Part shown: piece by piece, positions 1 to 8,660 of the stretch
Position numbering within the stretch: position 1 is the first letter of the stretch
How the letters are laid out: each line of letters starts with the position of its first letter
Translations under genes and position numbers: made by a program
Source of the DNA: Bacillota bacterium
GTDB taxonomy: Bacteria; Bacillota; Clostridia; Acetivibrionales; DSM-1351
DNA length: 64,000 nucleotides
NCBI GenBank assembly: GCA_023444055.1
Contig: JAEZRV010000063.1
Location: 25,610-89,609, forward strand
Direction of reading: 5' to 3'
The notes under the pieces: model-generated
Seen by the model: the letters and a program-made list of their open reading frames with translations, nothing else
Database searches by the model: none
What the model was told of the DNA's origin: nothing

Positions 1-638
1 ATGAATTTTCCAGTGCCTTAAATAAAATAACAGGGGATAAGGAAACTTATTTCGTGATTGTAACAAGAGGTCATCGCTATGATCAGGCTTGCCTGGAAGA
101 GATTTTAAAGAAAGTCAATGCCTATATTGGGATGATAGGAAGTAAAGCCCGTGTGAAGCGGATTAAAGAGCTTTTAAGTGAAAATGGCTATAATGATAGT
201 GTGCTAGCAGGAATTTACTCTCCGATTGGACTAAAAATTGGTGCTGAAACACCGGAAGAGATAGCGGTATCAATTATGGCAGAAATAATACAAGTTAAAA
301 ATAAAATGAAAAAAGGTTATGGATATCCTAAAGAAATTATTAATGCAATTCTTAGTGACAAAACAGGAGAGATACCGAAGGTTTTAGCTACTATCATCTC
401 AAGAAAAGGTTCTGCACCGCGAGAAATAGGTACAAAAATGTTAATCTACAAAGATGGGACTACGGTAGGAACAATCGGAGGTGGATGTGTAGAGGCTGAT
501 ATCTGTAGTAAGGCTCGATTAATGGAAAAGGATCAAAAGCCAAAAATATATACTATGGATATGACAGGTCGTGAAGCTGAAGAAGATGGCATGGTTTGCG
601 GCGGTATCGTAGAAATTTTGTTGGAACCGTTGTATTAG
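1..638 (+). CDS. XdhC/CoxI-family molybdenum hydroxylase maturation protein (5' partial)
   Basis: The frame is open from the first bases of the window, so the gene begins upstream; the GTG at 54 is internal, because the codons before it encode matching Rossmann-type sequence. The visible part holds the end of an XdhC C-terminal NAD(P)-like domain (TRGHRYDQACLEEIL, then GMIGSKARVKRIKELL and SPIGLKIGAETPEEIA). After this comes the short XdhC/CoxI domain (SRKGSAPREIGTKMLI, GTIGGGCVEAD, MVCGGIVEILLEP). In many homologues the CoxI domain comes first, so the order here is the clostridial variant. Family members bring the sulfurated molybdenum cofactor to xanthine dehydrogenase-type enzymes, which fits the dehydrogenase at 12938 and the other cofactor genes. 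A strong terminator follows, so it probably ends its own transcription unit. Confidence 0.85.
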   Translation, partial: EFSSALNKITGDKETYFVIVTRGHRYDQACLEEILKKVNAYIGMIGSKARVKRIKELLSENGYNDSVLAGIYSPIGLKIGAETPEEIAVSIMAEIIQVKNKMKKGYGYPKEIINAILSDKTGEIPKVLATIISRKGSAPREIGTKMLIYKDGTTVGTIGGGCVEADICSKARLMEKDQKPKIYTMDMTGREAEEDGMVCGGIVEILLEPLY

Positions 639-691
639 GTTTTTTAGGAATACAAAACATACAAGTATTTGATGTTTTATCATTTTTTCTT

Positions 692-735
692 AAGATTTAA
701 GTGTCAAATGCACATTTTGACACTTAAATCTTTTT
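692..735 (+). terminator. Rho-independent terminator after the XdhC-like gene
   Basis: A perfect 17-bp stem (692-708 with 716-732) with a 7-nt loop is followed directly by T residues. This is a textbook intrinsic terminator on the plus strand. Confidence 0.9.
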
Positions 736-827
736 AATATATCGTGAATGGAGATTTTTGAGGAAGAAGTCACAAGCCGTTTTCATATGGTCTTAAATCT
801 TTTTAATACAACTTGAATGGAGATTTA
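723..827 (+). repeat. Imperfect direct duplication of a leader segment
   Basis: A segment of about 35 bp at 723-757 recurs at 792-827. Both copies contain CTTAAATCTTTTTAATA, a few variable bases, then TGAATGGAGATTT. The first copy includes the right arm of the terminator. The second supplies the TGGAG ribosome binding site of the gene starting at 830. The offset is 69 bp. It looks like a small tandem duplication that placed a new ribosome binding site after a terminator half. Confidence 0.7.
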
Positions 828-829
828 TC

Positions 830-1864
830 ATGAAACAAATTGAAACAACAAAAGCAGTTGGGCATGTATTGTGCCATGATATAACACAGATTATTAAAGA
901 TGAGAAAAAAGGTCCGGTATTTCGTAAAGGGCATATTGTTACGGAGGAAGATATACCGGTACTATTATCGGTTGGCAAAGACCATTTATATGTATGGGAA
1001 AATAACGAGAAGCTTGTCCATGAAAATGAAGCGGCAGAAATATTATATGAGATGTGCAGAAGCATGGGTATGACAGGTTCTGAGGTAAAGGAAGGAAAAA
1101 TTGACATTATTGCAGAGATGGATGGTCTGCTTAAAATAAATAGAGAGAAATTACTGGCTGTTAATAGTTTGGGAGAAATGATGATTGCAACCAGACACGG
1201 AAATGTTCCTGTTAAGAAGGGGGATAAGCTTGCGGGAACTAGGATTATACCTCTTATGATAGAAAAAGAAAAGATGGAAAGGGCAAAGCATGTCGGTGGT
1301 AATAAGCCAGTACTTACAATTCTTCCTTATAAGGAGAAGAAAGTTGGAATAGTAACTACTGGGAATGAAGTTTTCTACGGTAGGATCAAGGATAGTTTCG
1401 GACCTGTTATTATGGAAAAATTAAAAGAGTTCCCTACACATATATTAGGTCAGACTTATGTAGACGATCAAAAGCAGCACATTAGGGATGCAATTTTGGA
1501 CTACATTCACAAAGGTGCGGATATGGTTATCTGTACTGGCGGTATGAGTGTTGATCCAGATGATTGTACACCGGGGGCTATTATGGATACCGGTGCTAAT
1601 ATTGTAACCTATGGAGCTCCGGTATTACCGGGGGCTATGATGCTTGTTGCCTACTATTTAGAAGGAAACAGAAAAATTCCAATATTAGGGTTGCCTGGCT
1701 GTGTCATGTATTCAGAGCGGACTATTTTTGATATCCTGCTCCCTAGGATTATGTGTGATGATGAAATTACAAGGGAGGAATTGGCCGCACTCGGCGAAGG
1801 TGGGTTATGTTTAAGATGCTCTGTATGTACGTACCCAAACTGCGGATTTGGGAAAGGAAAGTAG
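830..1864 (+). CDS. Molybdopterin-binding domain protein (MoeA/MogA fold)
   Basis: This 344-residue protein has an N-terminal region of about 160 residues typical of clostridial proteins annotated as molybdopterin-binding, then a MoCF-biosynthesis fold from about residue 175. Visible motifs are GIVTTGNEVFYGRI, the ligand loop TGGMSVDPDDCTPGAI and the late GLPGCVMY. The C-terminus carries a cluster of cysteines (LCLRCSVCTYPNCGFG) that could bind metal. Proteins of this type accompany selenium-dependent molybdenum hydroxylases and are thought to bind or sense the cofactor; the exact reaction is unproven. The start is the ATG after TGGAG. It lies between an XdhC-like gene and molybdate transport genes. 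Confidence 0.8.
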   Translation: MKQIETTKAVGHVLCHDITQIIKDEKKGPVFRKGHIVTEEDIPVLLSVGKDHLYVWENNEKLVHENEAAEILYEMCRSMGMTGSEVKEGKIDIIAEMDGLLKINREKLLAVNSLGEMMIATRHGNVPVKKGDKLAGTRIIPLMIEKEKMERAKHVGGNKPVLTILPYKEKKVGIVTTGNEVFYGRIKDSFGPVIMEKLKEFPTHILGQTYVDDQKQHIRDAILDYIHKGADMVICTGGMSVDPDDCTPGAIMDTGANIVTYGAPVLPGAMMLVAYYLEGNRKIPILGLPGCVMYSERTIFDILLPRIMCDDEITREELAALGEGGLCLRCSVCTYPNCGFGKGK

Positions 1865-1908
1865 ACTAGAAATCTAAGGTTGTTAATATGCATATAATAG
1901 AGGATTTT

Positions 1909-2442
1909 ATGGATAAAATATTAATTGTTTCACACTGTATATTAAATACTTCATCCAAGGTTATTGGTAATAATACAACTGAAAGTAAGAAGGAGGCTGA
2001 TAATAGAGAGAAATTACTGAATTATATTATCAAAAATAATATTCAGTTGTTACAGCTACCATGTCCTGAGTTTGTTATGTATGGTAGTAGAAGATGGGGA
2101 CATGTGAAAGAACAGTTTGATCATCCGTTTTTTCGTAAACAGTGTAAGGAAATGTTAATACCTATTGTAATGCAGTTAAAAGAATATGCATACAATCCCG
2201 AACGTTTTAAATTATTAGCTATAGTAGCAATTGATGGAAGTCCAAGCTGTGGATATGGCTTAACCAGCAGGGGTGATTGGAGCGGTGAACTTTCCAGTTG
2301 CACTGATTTTGATAATAAATTAAACAGTTTGTATCTCTCAAATGAATCTGGCATTTTTATGGAAGAATTAAAAAAGTTGTTAGATGAAGAGTATTTAGAT
2401 ATCCCAATCAAAGATCTAAGTTATATGATTGGTGAATTATAA
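1909..2442 (+). CDS. TudS-related putative desulfidase (CD3072-like)
   Basis: A small cytoplasmic protein with the cysteine pattern of the DUF523/TudS group: SHCILNTSSK near the N-terminus, QLPCPEF in the middle and DGSPSCGYG further on. TudS enzymes use a [4Fe-4S] cluster bound by three cysteines to remove sulfur from thiouracil-like substrates. Here three conserved cysteines are visible, so an iron-sulfur desulfidase is a fair guess, with unknown substrate. An in-frame ATG at 1888 would add seven residues; I prefer 1909 because GAGGA lies just upstream. The next gene, an ECF S component, is the usual partner of this subfamily, suggesting uptake and desulfuration of one sulfur compound. Confidence 0.7.
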   Translation: MDKILIVSHCILNTSSKVIGNNTTESKKEADNREKLLNYIIKNNIQLLQLPCPEFVMYGSRRWGHVKEQFDHPFFRKQCKEMLIPIVMQLKEYAYNPERFKLLAIVAIDGSPSCGYGLTSRGDWSGELSSCTDFDNKLNSLYLSNESGIFMEELKKLLDEEYLDIPIKDLSYMIGEL

Positions 2443-2477
2443 TTAAGAAATTTCATTAAATATTGGAGGGATTCAAT

Positions 2478-3038
2478 TTGAGAGATAAAAAATCATATAA
2501 AATAGCATTCTGTGGAATATTTATAGCAATAAATATAGTTTTGGGAATTGTTACATCAGCATTGAAAGCTCCATTTTATCTGGATACATTAGGAACAGTT
2601 ATGACAGCTGTTATTCTTGGACCAATTCCGGGTGCAATAGTAGGAGCCCTTACCAACATTATGACAGGCTTAATTTATAGCGTTAAGGACATCCCGTTTT
2701 TACTTGTTAATGTTGCAGTGGGACTTATCGTTGGTTATGCCGCAAAGAAATATAAGTTCAATTTAGTTACAGCAGTTGTTTGTGGACTTATTTTGAGTAT
2801 TGTTTGTCCATTAATTGGAACACCAATCGGAATTTTTATATATGGTGGATTTACAGGTACGGTAACAGATGTTATAGTTTTAGCATTAAAAAGTTCGGGA
2901 AGTAGCATTTTTGCAGCATCCTTTATTGCAAAAATAGGAAATAACTTAATAGACAAGGTAGGTACTTGTTTACTCGCATATTTCCTTATAACAAAGCTTC
3001 CCAATAGTTTAAAAAATTACACCCCATGGAAAAAATAG
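2478..3038 (+). CDS. ECF transporter S component (CD3073-like)
   Basis: A hydrophobic protein of about 186 residues with some five or six membrane helices and the ECF S-component signature early on: FYLDTLGTVMTAVILGPIPGAIVGALTN in two pieces (FYLDTLGTVMTA, then GPIPGAIVGALTN). S components capture a vitamin or small ligand and dock onto a shared energising module, which is not in this window. The longest frame begins at a TTG at 2463, but GGAGGG lies inside that extension, so the TTG at 2478 seven bases after it is the likely start. It follows the putative desulfidase by a few dozen bases and is probably co-transcribed. The ligand is unknown; a sulfur-containing heterocycle is inference from the partner. 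Confidence 0.75.
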   Translation: MRDKKSYKIAFCGIFIAINIVLGIVTSALKAPFYLDTLGTVMTAVILGPIPGAIVGALTNIMTGLIYSVKDIPFLLVNVAVGLIVGYAAKKYKFNLVTAVVCGLILSIVCPLIGTPIGIFIYGGFTGTVTDVIVLALKSSGSSIFAASFIAKIGNNLIDKVGTCLLAYFLITKLPNSLKNYTPWKK

Positions 3039-3070
3039 ATGATAGAGTTTGTAAATGGTTATCATCTATT
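3034..3070 (+). terminator. Hairpin over the ECF gene stop, possible weak terminator
   Basis: Perfect 11-bp arms 3034-3044 and 3060-3070 enclose a 15-nt loop and include the stop codon of the S-component gene. No T-run follows, so it may stabilise the mRNA end or attenuate rather than terminate. The rest of 3071-3176 shows no recognised molybdate riboswitch. Confidence 0.4.
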
Positions 3071-3176
3071 GTAGTGACACCCTTTCGATGGATATATTTA
3101 AGGATATTTAATCTTATTGTCATCAATATATAAAAAATAATTAATAATAATCTGATAGGACTAATTTGGAAGGTAT

Positions 3177-4028
3177 ATGAAAAAAAGAGTATTTTTGTTA
3201 TCTATAACACTTATATTAGCATTGTTCACAGGGGGGTGTGCTACTTCCTCAAAAAGTAGTTCACAAACCCAACAAAGCATACCTGGTGCTACAGTACAAT
3301 CAGAGGTAAGTCAAGCACCGGTTAAAACTACGACGATTAGGATTGCTGCTGCTGCAAGTCTGGAAACAATCATTACTCAGGATTTAATCCCTAAGTTTGA
3401 ATCACAGAATCCAGGAATTAAAGTGGAAGGAACCTATGATAGCTCAGGAAAGTTACAGACTCAGATTGAAGAGGGATTGACTGCTGATATATTCTTCAGT
3501 GCAGCAACGGAACAAATGGATCAACTAAATAGCAAAGGCTTAATAGCAGATAATACCAGAGTTGATTTATTAAAAAATAAAATTGTTCTAATTACCCCGG
3601 CAAATGCTACATCTGGTATTACTAAATTTGAGGATATAACAAAAGCTAACAAAATTGCGATTGGTGATCCTGACAGCGTACCAGCTGGTCAGTATGCGAA
3701 GGAAGCTTTAATCAGTCTGGGTTTATGGGATAAAGTAAGCGTAAAAGCGAGTCTTGGAACAAATGTTAATGAAGTTCTTAACTGGGTTGCTATGGGTAGT
3801 GCGGACGCTGGAATTGTATATGCTACGGACGCAAAGTTAAAATCGGATAAAATAAGGATTGTGGCTGAAGCGCCAAGTGGTAGCTTGAAGAAGGATGTTT
3901 TCTATCCGGTAGCAGTTTTAAAAGCATCAACAAAGCAGGAAGTGGCACGAAAGTTCATAGACTTTTTAACTTCAAACGAAGCTATTCAAATATTTGAGAG
4001 CTATGAATTTACAGATGCAAAAAGATAG
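3177..4028 (+). CDS. modA: Molybdate ABC transporter substrate-binding lipoprotein
   Basis: A 283-residue extracellular lipoprotein: the signal peptide ends in a lipobox (LALFTGGC), followed by a serine/glutamine-rich linker. The ModA fold follows, with AAASLETIITQDLIPKF, YDSSGKLQTQIEEG and ADIFFSAATEQMDQL near the N-terminus and the anion-binding region GIVYATDAK later. It captures molybdate (or tungstate) and passes it to the permease encoded 46 bp downstream. The order modA-modB-modC followed by cofactor synthesis genes makes the substrate assignment firm at the family level. The start follows GGAAGG. Confidence 0.95.
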   Translation: MKKRVFLLSITLILALFTGGCATSSKSSSQTQQSIPGATVQSEVSQAPVKTTTIRIAAAASLETIITQDLIPKFESQNPGIKVEGTYDSSGKLQTQIEEGLTADIFFSAATEQMDQLNSKGLIADNTRVDLLKNKIVLITPANATSGITKFEDITKANKIAIGDPDSVPAGQYAKEALISLGLWDKVSVKASLGTNVNEVLNWVAMGSADAGIVYATDAKLKSDKIRIVAEAPSGSLKKDVFYPVAVLKASTKQEVARKFIDFLTSNEAIQIFESYEFTDAKR

Positions 4029-4074
4029 AAAATATAGACAAAATTTTAGAATGGATTTAAAAAGGTAATGAAAT

Positions 4075-4749
4075 ATGGATGTTACACCTATATTAATCTC
4101 AATAAAAACTGCTTCTTTAGCAATTTTAATTACTTTTTTTCTGGGTCTCATTGCTGCAAAACTTGTTACAGGGATAAGAAATGAAGTACTAAGAAGCATA
4201 ATAGATGGGCTATTGATTCTACCGTTAGTGTTACCTCCTACAGTAGCTGGCTTCTTTTTACTTTATCTTTTTGGTGTTTATAGGCCGATTGGGAAATTTT
4301 TGATTGATTTTTTGAACATAAGAGTAGCTTTTTCCTGGGGGGCTACCGTTTTGGCTGCGGTGGTGATGTCGTTTCCACTAATGTATCGTTCAGCTATGGG
4401 TGCTTTTGAACTAGTGGATTCAAATCTAATTTATGCAGCTAGAACACTTGGTATGTCAGAGTGGAAAATCTTTTGGCAGGTTATAATGCCAGTATCAATG
4501 CCGGGAGTTATCAGCGGAGGAATTCTGGCTTTTGCAAGAGGTCTTGGAGAGTTTGGAGCTACAGCCATGATTGCAGGTAACATAGCAGGAAAAACAAGGA
4601 CAGTCCCGTTGGCAATCTATTCAGCTGTAGCAGCTGGTGATATGGAGACAGCAGGTAAATATGTGCTTTTTATTACATTACTAGCTGTTATTATCATTAC
4701 ATCAATGAATTATTTTACAACCAATCGGTATTTTGCCTCCCGAAGGTAA
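4075..4749 (+). CDS. modB: Molybdate ABC transporter permease
   Basis: A 224-residue integral membrane protein of the ModB/CysTW type with about five helices. The cytoplasmic coupling loop EFGATAMIAGNIAGKTRT and the preceding AARTLGMSEWKIFW are characteristic of molybdate permeases. It forms the transmembrane channel between ModA and ModC. Its length matches the family. It belongs to an apparent operon reaching from modA to the downstream moa genes. Confidence 0.95.
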   Translation: MDVTPILISIKTASLAILITFFLGLIAAKLVTGIRNEVLRSIIDGLLILPLVLPPTVAGFFLLYLFGVYRPIGKFLIDFLNIRVAFSWGATVLAAVVMSFPLMYRSAMGAFELVDSNLIYAARTLGMSEWKIFWQVIMPVSMPGVISGGILAFARGLGEFGATAMIAGNIAGKTRTVPLAIYSAVAAGDMETAGKYVLFITLLAVIIITSMNYFTTNRYFASRR

Positions 4750-4817
4750 GATGGTAATGGTATTTTACCTTAGGAGATGCTAAATGGTACTTAACTTAAT
4801 CATTAAAGGGGTAAAAG

Positions 4818-5921
4818 ATGAGTCTGAGCGTTGATATCACAAAAAAATATAAAAGTTTTAAGCTCTCGGTTAAGTTTGAAACCTCAGACAATAAGATAGG
4901 CATTCTTGGAGCCTCTGGATGTGGAAAGAGTATAACGCTTAAAGCAATTGCCGGTATTATTGTTCCGGATAGTGGCAAAATAATTTTAAATGGAAGAATA
5001 TTATTTGATTCGGAAAGAAAGATTAATCTACCACCTCAAAAGAGAAGGATTGGATACTTGTTTCAAAGCTATGCACTGTTTCCGAACATGACTGTAGAGC
5101 AGAACATAAAAGCTGGTATGAGTGGTAACCATGACCAGAAGAATAAGAAAATCCGAACACTAATTGAGAAATTTCATCTTATAGGTTTGGAAAAGCATTA
5201 CCCTAATCAATTATCTGGAGGACAGCAGCAACGCGTGGCCTTAGCAAGAATCATGGCATCGGATACGGATGTATTACTTTTAGATGAACCATTTTCCGCT
5301 CTTGATTTCTTTTTGAAAGAGCAATTGGAGAAACAGTTACAGGACATGCTTAAGGATTACAATAAGGATGTAATCCTAGTAACACATAACAGAGATGAGG
5401 CTTTTCATTTCTGTCAAGACCTATATATTATGGACAATGGTAATTTGGTGTGTAGTGGTAAGTTAAAGGACATATTTAGGGATCCAAAATATCTGTTAGC
5501 AGCTCGATTAACCGGGTGCAAGAATATATCTAAGGCAGAAAGATTATCATCACATGAGCTATATGCAAAAGATTGGAATATTAAACTGTACGTTGAGCAG
5601 GAGATTTCAGAAGACTTATGTTATGTAGGAATAAGAGCACATTATCTTGAGGCATTATCTCACAAAGATGATGTGAATATTATGGAGCTGGAATTGATTG
5701 ATGTAATTGAAGAGCCATTTGAGGTAAATGTGATGTTTTGTAACAAGGATAAAAACTATAGCTCGGCTGAACACATGATATGGTGGAAATTGCCGAAGGA
5801 ACGATGGTTTGACGAATTTAGTGGCCAAGCGCCTGAATTTTTGAGATTCCCACCGGAACATATATTACTTTTAAAAGGGATTGACATCGGAGGTTTAAAT
5901 GAACCAGTTAACTCATTTTGA
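4818..5921 (+). CDS. modC: Molybdate ABC transporter ATP-binding protein
   Basis: A 367-residue ATPase. Walker A is GASGCGKS, the Q-loop lies in LFQSYALFPNMT, the signature is LSGGQQQRVALARI, and Walker B is VLLLDEPFSALD. The C-terminal extension of about 130 residues occupies the place of the TOBE/molybdate-binding domain but looks divergent. It energises ModB. Its last 23 bases overlap the start of moaC, so the two are translationally coupled and uptake is tied to cofactor synthesis. Confidence 0.93.
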   Translation: MSLSVDITKKYKSFKLSVKFETSDNKIGILGASGCGKSITLKAIAGIIVPDSGKIILNGRILFDSERKINLPPQKRRIGYLFQSYALFPNMTVEQNIKAGMSGNHDQKNKKIRTLIEKFHLIGLEKHYPNQLSGGQQQRVALARIMASDTDVLLLDEPFSALDFFLKEQLEKQLQDMLKDYNKDVILVTHNRDEAFHFCQDLYIMDNGNLVCSGKLKDIFRDPKYLLAARLTGCKNISKAERLSSHELYAKDWNIKLYVEQEISEDLCYVGIRAHYLEALSHKDDVNIMELELIDVIEEPFEVNVMFCNKDKNYSSAEHMIWWKLPKERWFDEFSGQAPEFLRFPPEHILLLKGIDIGGLNEPVNSF

Positions 5922-6384
5922 TGAAAATGGAAATGCAATTATGGTTGATGTATCAGGTAAAGCGGTTACACACAGAATAGCTATTTCTAAAGGCACTATT
6001 CTGGTAAATACTGAAATTATAGAGGCTATAGTTAATAACAAAGTACAAAAAGGTGACACTCTAGGTGTTGCACGAATAGCCGGAATTATGGCTGTTAAGC
6101 AAACACCCTCTCTAATTCCCCTGTGCCATTCATTACAAATTTCTAATTGTTCTATTGATTTTGAGGTAGATAAACTGAATAATTGCATCCATGCAATTTG
6201 CACTGTAAAGACGAGTGGGCAGACGGGTGTAGAGATGGAAAGTCTTACTGGAGTATCGGTTGCACTTTTAACCGTCTATGATATGTGCAAGGCAATAGAC
6301 AAATCCATGGTAATAAAAGATATTCATCTGGTTCAAAAATCAGGTGGTAATAGCGGAGATTATATTAATACTGCAAGGCTTTAA
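5899..6384 (+). CDS. moaC: Cyclic pyranopterin monophosphate synthase
   Basis: This 161-residue protein matches MoaC along its length: MVDVSGKAVTHRIA near the N-terminus, then the substrate-binding segments LIPLCHSLQIS and VEMESLTGVSVALLTVYDMCKA. MoaC converts the MoaA product into cyclic pyranopterin monophosphate, the second half of the first step of molybdenum cofactor synthesis. The ATG lies inside the end of modC and follows GGAGG. moaA follows after about 125 bases that show no recognised element. Confidence 0.96.
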   Translation: MNQLTHFDENGNAIMVDVSGKAVTHRIAISKGTILVNTEIIEAIVNNKVQKGDTLGVARIAGIMAVKQTPSLIPLCHSLQISNCSIDFEVDKLNNCIHAICTVKTSGQTGVEMESLTGVSVALLTVYDMCKAIDKSMVIKDIHLVQKSGGNSGDYINTARL

Positions 6385-6529
6385 AATTTACCGAAGTTGC
6401 AAGCACAAAATTATTAAAAGATAGATATGTGACTGTTGCAAAACAACAATTTCTGTATACCAATGACTTATTGCTTGAATAGTACGCGAGTGCAATATAT
6501 ATCAATGGATGAAAGGCATGGCGATTAAT

Positions 6530-7510
6530 ATGCAAGATAGACTGAGACGAGAAATTAATTATTTACGTATATCGATTACAGATCGTTGCAATTTACGATG
6601 TGTTTATTGTATGCCCGAAGATGGAGTTAATTGTAAAAGCCATGATGAAATATTAACATATGAAGAGCTTGAACGGTTATGCAGGATTTTTGCAAACCTT
6701 GGAGTTACAAAAATAAAAATTACTGGAGGAGAACCGTTAGTAAGAAAAGATTGCGTTGGATTAGTTGGTCGTTTAAAGAAGATTAAAGGAATCAAATCTA
6801 TATCAATTACGACTAATGGAGTGCTTCTAAAAAAGTATATTAAGGATTTGGAGAAGGCAGGGTTAAATTCGGTAAATATCAGCTTAGATTCGCTGAGTGA
6901 TCAAACAACAAAGGCAATAACCAGGCGTAACCTTTGGGAAGAGACCATGAAGAGCATAGAAGAGACTCTAAAGTATCCGTCTCTTAACGTTAAGATTAAT
7001 TGCGTTCCAATAAAAGGAATGAATGATTTAGAGCTAATTAAGATAGCCGAGTTAGCGAGAAATCATGAGATTCATGTGAGATTTATTGAGATGATGCCGA
7101 TTGGTCTTGGAAGCAACTTTGAATTTATGGGAGAAGATGAAGTGATACATTTATTAGAGGAAAGACTAGGAAAACTTACTCCTTGGAATGAAAGTCTAGG
7201 TAATGGTCCTGCACATTATTTTAGTGTGCCGGGGTATAAAGGTAAAATTGGATTTATCAGCGCCAGAACTCATAAATTTTGCAATCAATGTAACCGTATC
7301 AGGCTCACCTCGGAAGGCTTTTTGAAGACTTGTCTTCAATTTGATACAGGATGTGACTTGAGAGAAATGGTAAGAAGTCCTTCCACGGATAAAGAAATTG
7401 AAGACGCTATCAAAAAAGCAATTTATGGTAAGCCACAGGAACATCATTTTGAAAATATTGGCTCTGAAGCTTCAGTAGATCAAAGAAAAATGTTTCATAT
7501 TGGAGGATAA
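6530..7510 (+). CDS. moaA: GTP 3',8-cyclase (radical SAM)
   Basis: A radical SAM enzyme with CNLRCVYC near the N-terminus and the second MoaA cluster site FCNQCNRIRL with a further cysteine in FLKTCL. The C-terminus ends in Gly-Gly (MFHIGG), as needed for MoaA activation. It turns GTP into 3',8-cyclo-GTP, the first committed cofactor intermediate. In-frame ATGs at 6509 and 6518 exist. I chose 6530 because family members begin only a few residues before REINYLRIS, although the AAAGG site is then 13 bases away, so the start is uncertain. Confidence 0.93.
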   Translation: MQDRLRREINYLRISITDRCNLRCVYCMPEDGVNCKSHDEILTYEELERLCRIFANLGVTKIKITGGEPLVRKDCVGLVGRLKKIKGIKSISITTNGVLLKKYIKDLEKAGLNSVNISLDSLSDQTTKAITRRNLWEETMKSIEETLKYPSLNVKINCVPIKGMNDLELIKIAELARNHEIHVRFIEMMPIGLGSNFEFMGEDEVIHLLEERLGKLTPWNESLGNGPAHYFSVPGYKGKIGFISARTHKFCNQCNRIRLTSEGFLKTCLQFDTGCDLREMVRSPSTDKEIEDAIKKAIYGKPQEHHFENIGSEASVDQRKMFHIGG

Positions 7511-7551
7511 AGAGAATTATCGAGGATAATTAACAATAAGAAAGGATTATT

Positions 7552-7983
7552 ATGGGTAAAGTAGTCGCTGTCTGTACCAGTGAGAAAAAGGGTACGCAGA
7601 AAGCAAATATAGAAACTGCGGAATTTATTGAAGATCATGGGATTAATAATGATGCTCATGCCGGTAATTGGCATCGACAGGTTAGTCTGTTATCGAAGAA
7701 CAAGATAGAGGAATTTAAAGCGAAAGGCATAGATATCCCTTATGGCGCTTTTGGTGAAAACCTTGTAGTTGAAGATGTTGATTTTGCTAATCTTCCGATC
7801 GGAACTAGGTTTAAATGCAATGAAGTAGTTCTTGAATTAACACAAATCGGAAAGAAGTGCCATAATGAATGTGAGATATATAAAATCGTCGGTGACTGCA
7901 TCATGCCGAGGGAAGGGGTGTTTGCAAAAGTACTTCATGGTGGAGTGATAACAGTAGGGGATAATCTTACAATTGTTTCTTAA
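7552..7983 (+). CDS. MOSC domain protein
   Basis: A 143-residue stand-alone MOSC domain. It has the typical opening GKVVAVCTSEKKGTQK, a basic and acidic core with PYGAFGENLVVEDVD, and the conserved cysteine region LTQIGKKCHNECEIY followed by MPREGVFAKVLHGG. MOSC domains are sulfur-carrier or cofactor-binding modules related to the Moco sulfurase C-terminus; in clostridia they sit with molybdenum cofactor genes. The start follows AAAGGA. It probably helps in sulfuration or delivery of the cofactor, which is inference from context. Confidence 0.88.
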   Translation: MGKVVAVCTSEKKGTQKANIETAEFIEDHGINNDAHAGNWHRQVSLLSKNKIEEFKAKGIDIPYGAFGENLVVEDVDFANLPIGTRFKCNEVVLELTQIGKKCHNECEIYKIVGDCIMPREGVFAKVLHGGVITVGDNLTIVS

Positions 7984-8011
7984 AATGTTGAACAGGAGCA
8001 TGAAGAGCAAC

Positions 8012-8040
8012 TTGACAATACAAAGGACAATATTTAAATG
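8012..8040 (+). promoter_or_regulatory. Possible sigma-A promoter before mogA/moaB
   Basis: A perfect -35 hexamer TTGACA (8012-8017) is followed, after 17 bases, by TAAATG (8035-8040), a poor -10. It could give extra transcription of the next gene within the operon. Confidence 0.35.
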
Positions 8041-8103
8041 TTTCTTAAAATGTACAATAAAATATAAAATGGGAGATACTTGAGGGTAAAGGAATGAGGA
8101 AAA

Positions 8104-8589
8104 ATGCGAGTAGCGATTATAACGGCTAGTGATTCGGGATTTGAAGGGAAAAGAGAAGATCTGAGTGGACAGGTTATAGAGGAAATTGTGAAAAATAGAG
8201 GTTATTCTGTAGTCTCAAAAGTACTGTTACCGGATAAAAAAGCAATGCTTGCAGACGAGATGATACGAATATGTGATCAGGGCTTGGCTGATTTGGTTTT
8301 AACAACCGGAGGAACCGGATTATCCCAGACAGACTGTATGCCGGAGGCTACACAAGAGATTGGTGAACGTAGAGTACCTGGGATACCGGAAGCAATCAGA
8401 CAATATAGCCTGCAATTTACGAAAAGGGCGATGCTATCAAGGGCTGAATGCGTCACAAGAAAATCCACTTTAATCCTTAATCTTCCGGGGAGTCCTAAAG
8501 CAGTAAGAGAAAGTTTGGAATATATCATTGATGATTTAGAGCATGGATTGCAGATTATGCTAGGATTAACAAATAATTGTGCAAGATAG
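8104..8589 (+). CDS. Molybdopterin adenylyltransferase (MogA/MoaB family)
   Basis: A 161-residue single-domain protein with the molybdopterin-binding signature TTGGTGLSQTDCMPEAT and a late LPGSPKAVRESL. It activates molybdopterin by adenylylation before molybdenum insertion; whether the name mogA or moaB is better cannot be settled from the sequence. It closes the plus-strand cofactor operon and faces selD, which is on the other strand. Confidence 0.9.
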   Translation: MRVAIITASDSGFEGKREDLSGQVIEEIVKNRGYSVVSKVLLPDKKAMLADEMIRICDQGLADLVLTTGGTGLSQTDCMPEATQEIGERRVPGIPEAIRQYSLQFTKRAMLSRAECVTRKSTLILNLPGSPKAVRESLEYIIDDLEHGLQIMLGLTNNCAR

Positions 8590-8598
8590 CGTGAAATA

Positions 8599-8655
8599 GT
8601 TTGTGCCGTGCCGACGAATAGGCCGCAGATACGGTACTCTGACCTCGGCACAAAC
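8599..8655. terminator. Inverted repeat between convergent genes
   Basis: Perfect 10-bp arms, 8599-8608 and 8646-8655 (GTTTGTGCCG and CGGCACAAAC), enclose 37 bases. It is GC-richer than its surroundings and sits between mogA/moaB and the stop of selD. No T-run follows on either strand, so a bidirectional terminator is plausible but not proven; it does not fold as a tRNA. Confidence 0.45.
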
Positions 8656-8660
8656 GAATT

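Noticed and set aside
3039..3176. Molybdenum cofactor riboswitch before modA
   Set aside because: Only a short hairpin over the preceding stop is visible; the multi-helix consensus of the Moco RNA is not.
8599..8655. tRNA-Sec gene or SECIS element near selD
   Set aside because: The inverted repeat has no cloverleaf arms or CCA end, and no in-frame TGA needs decoding here.
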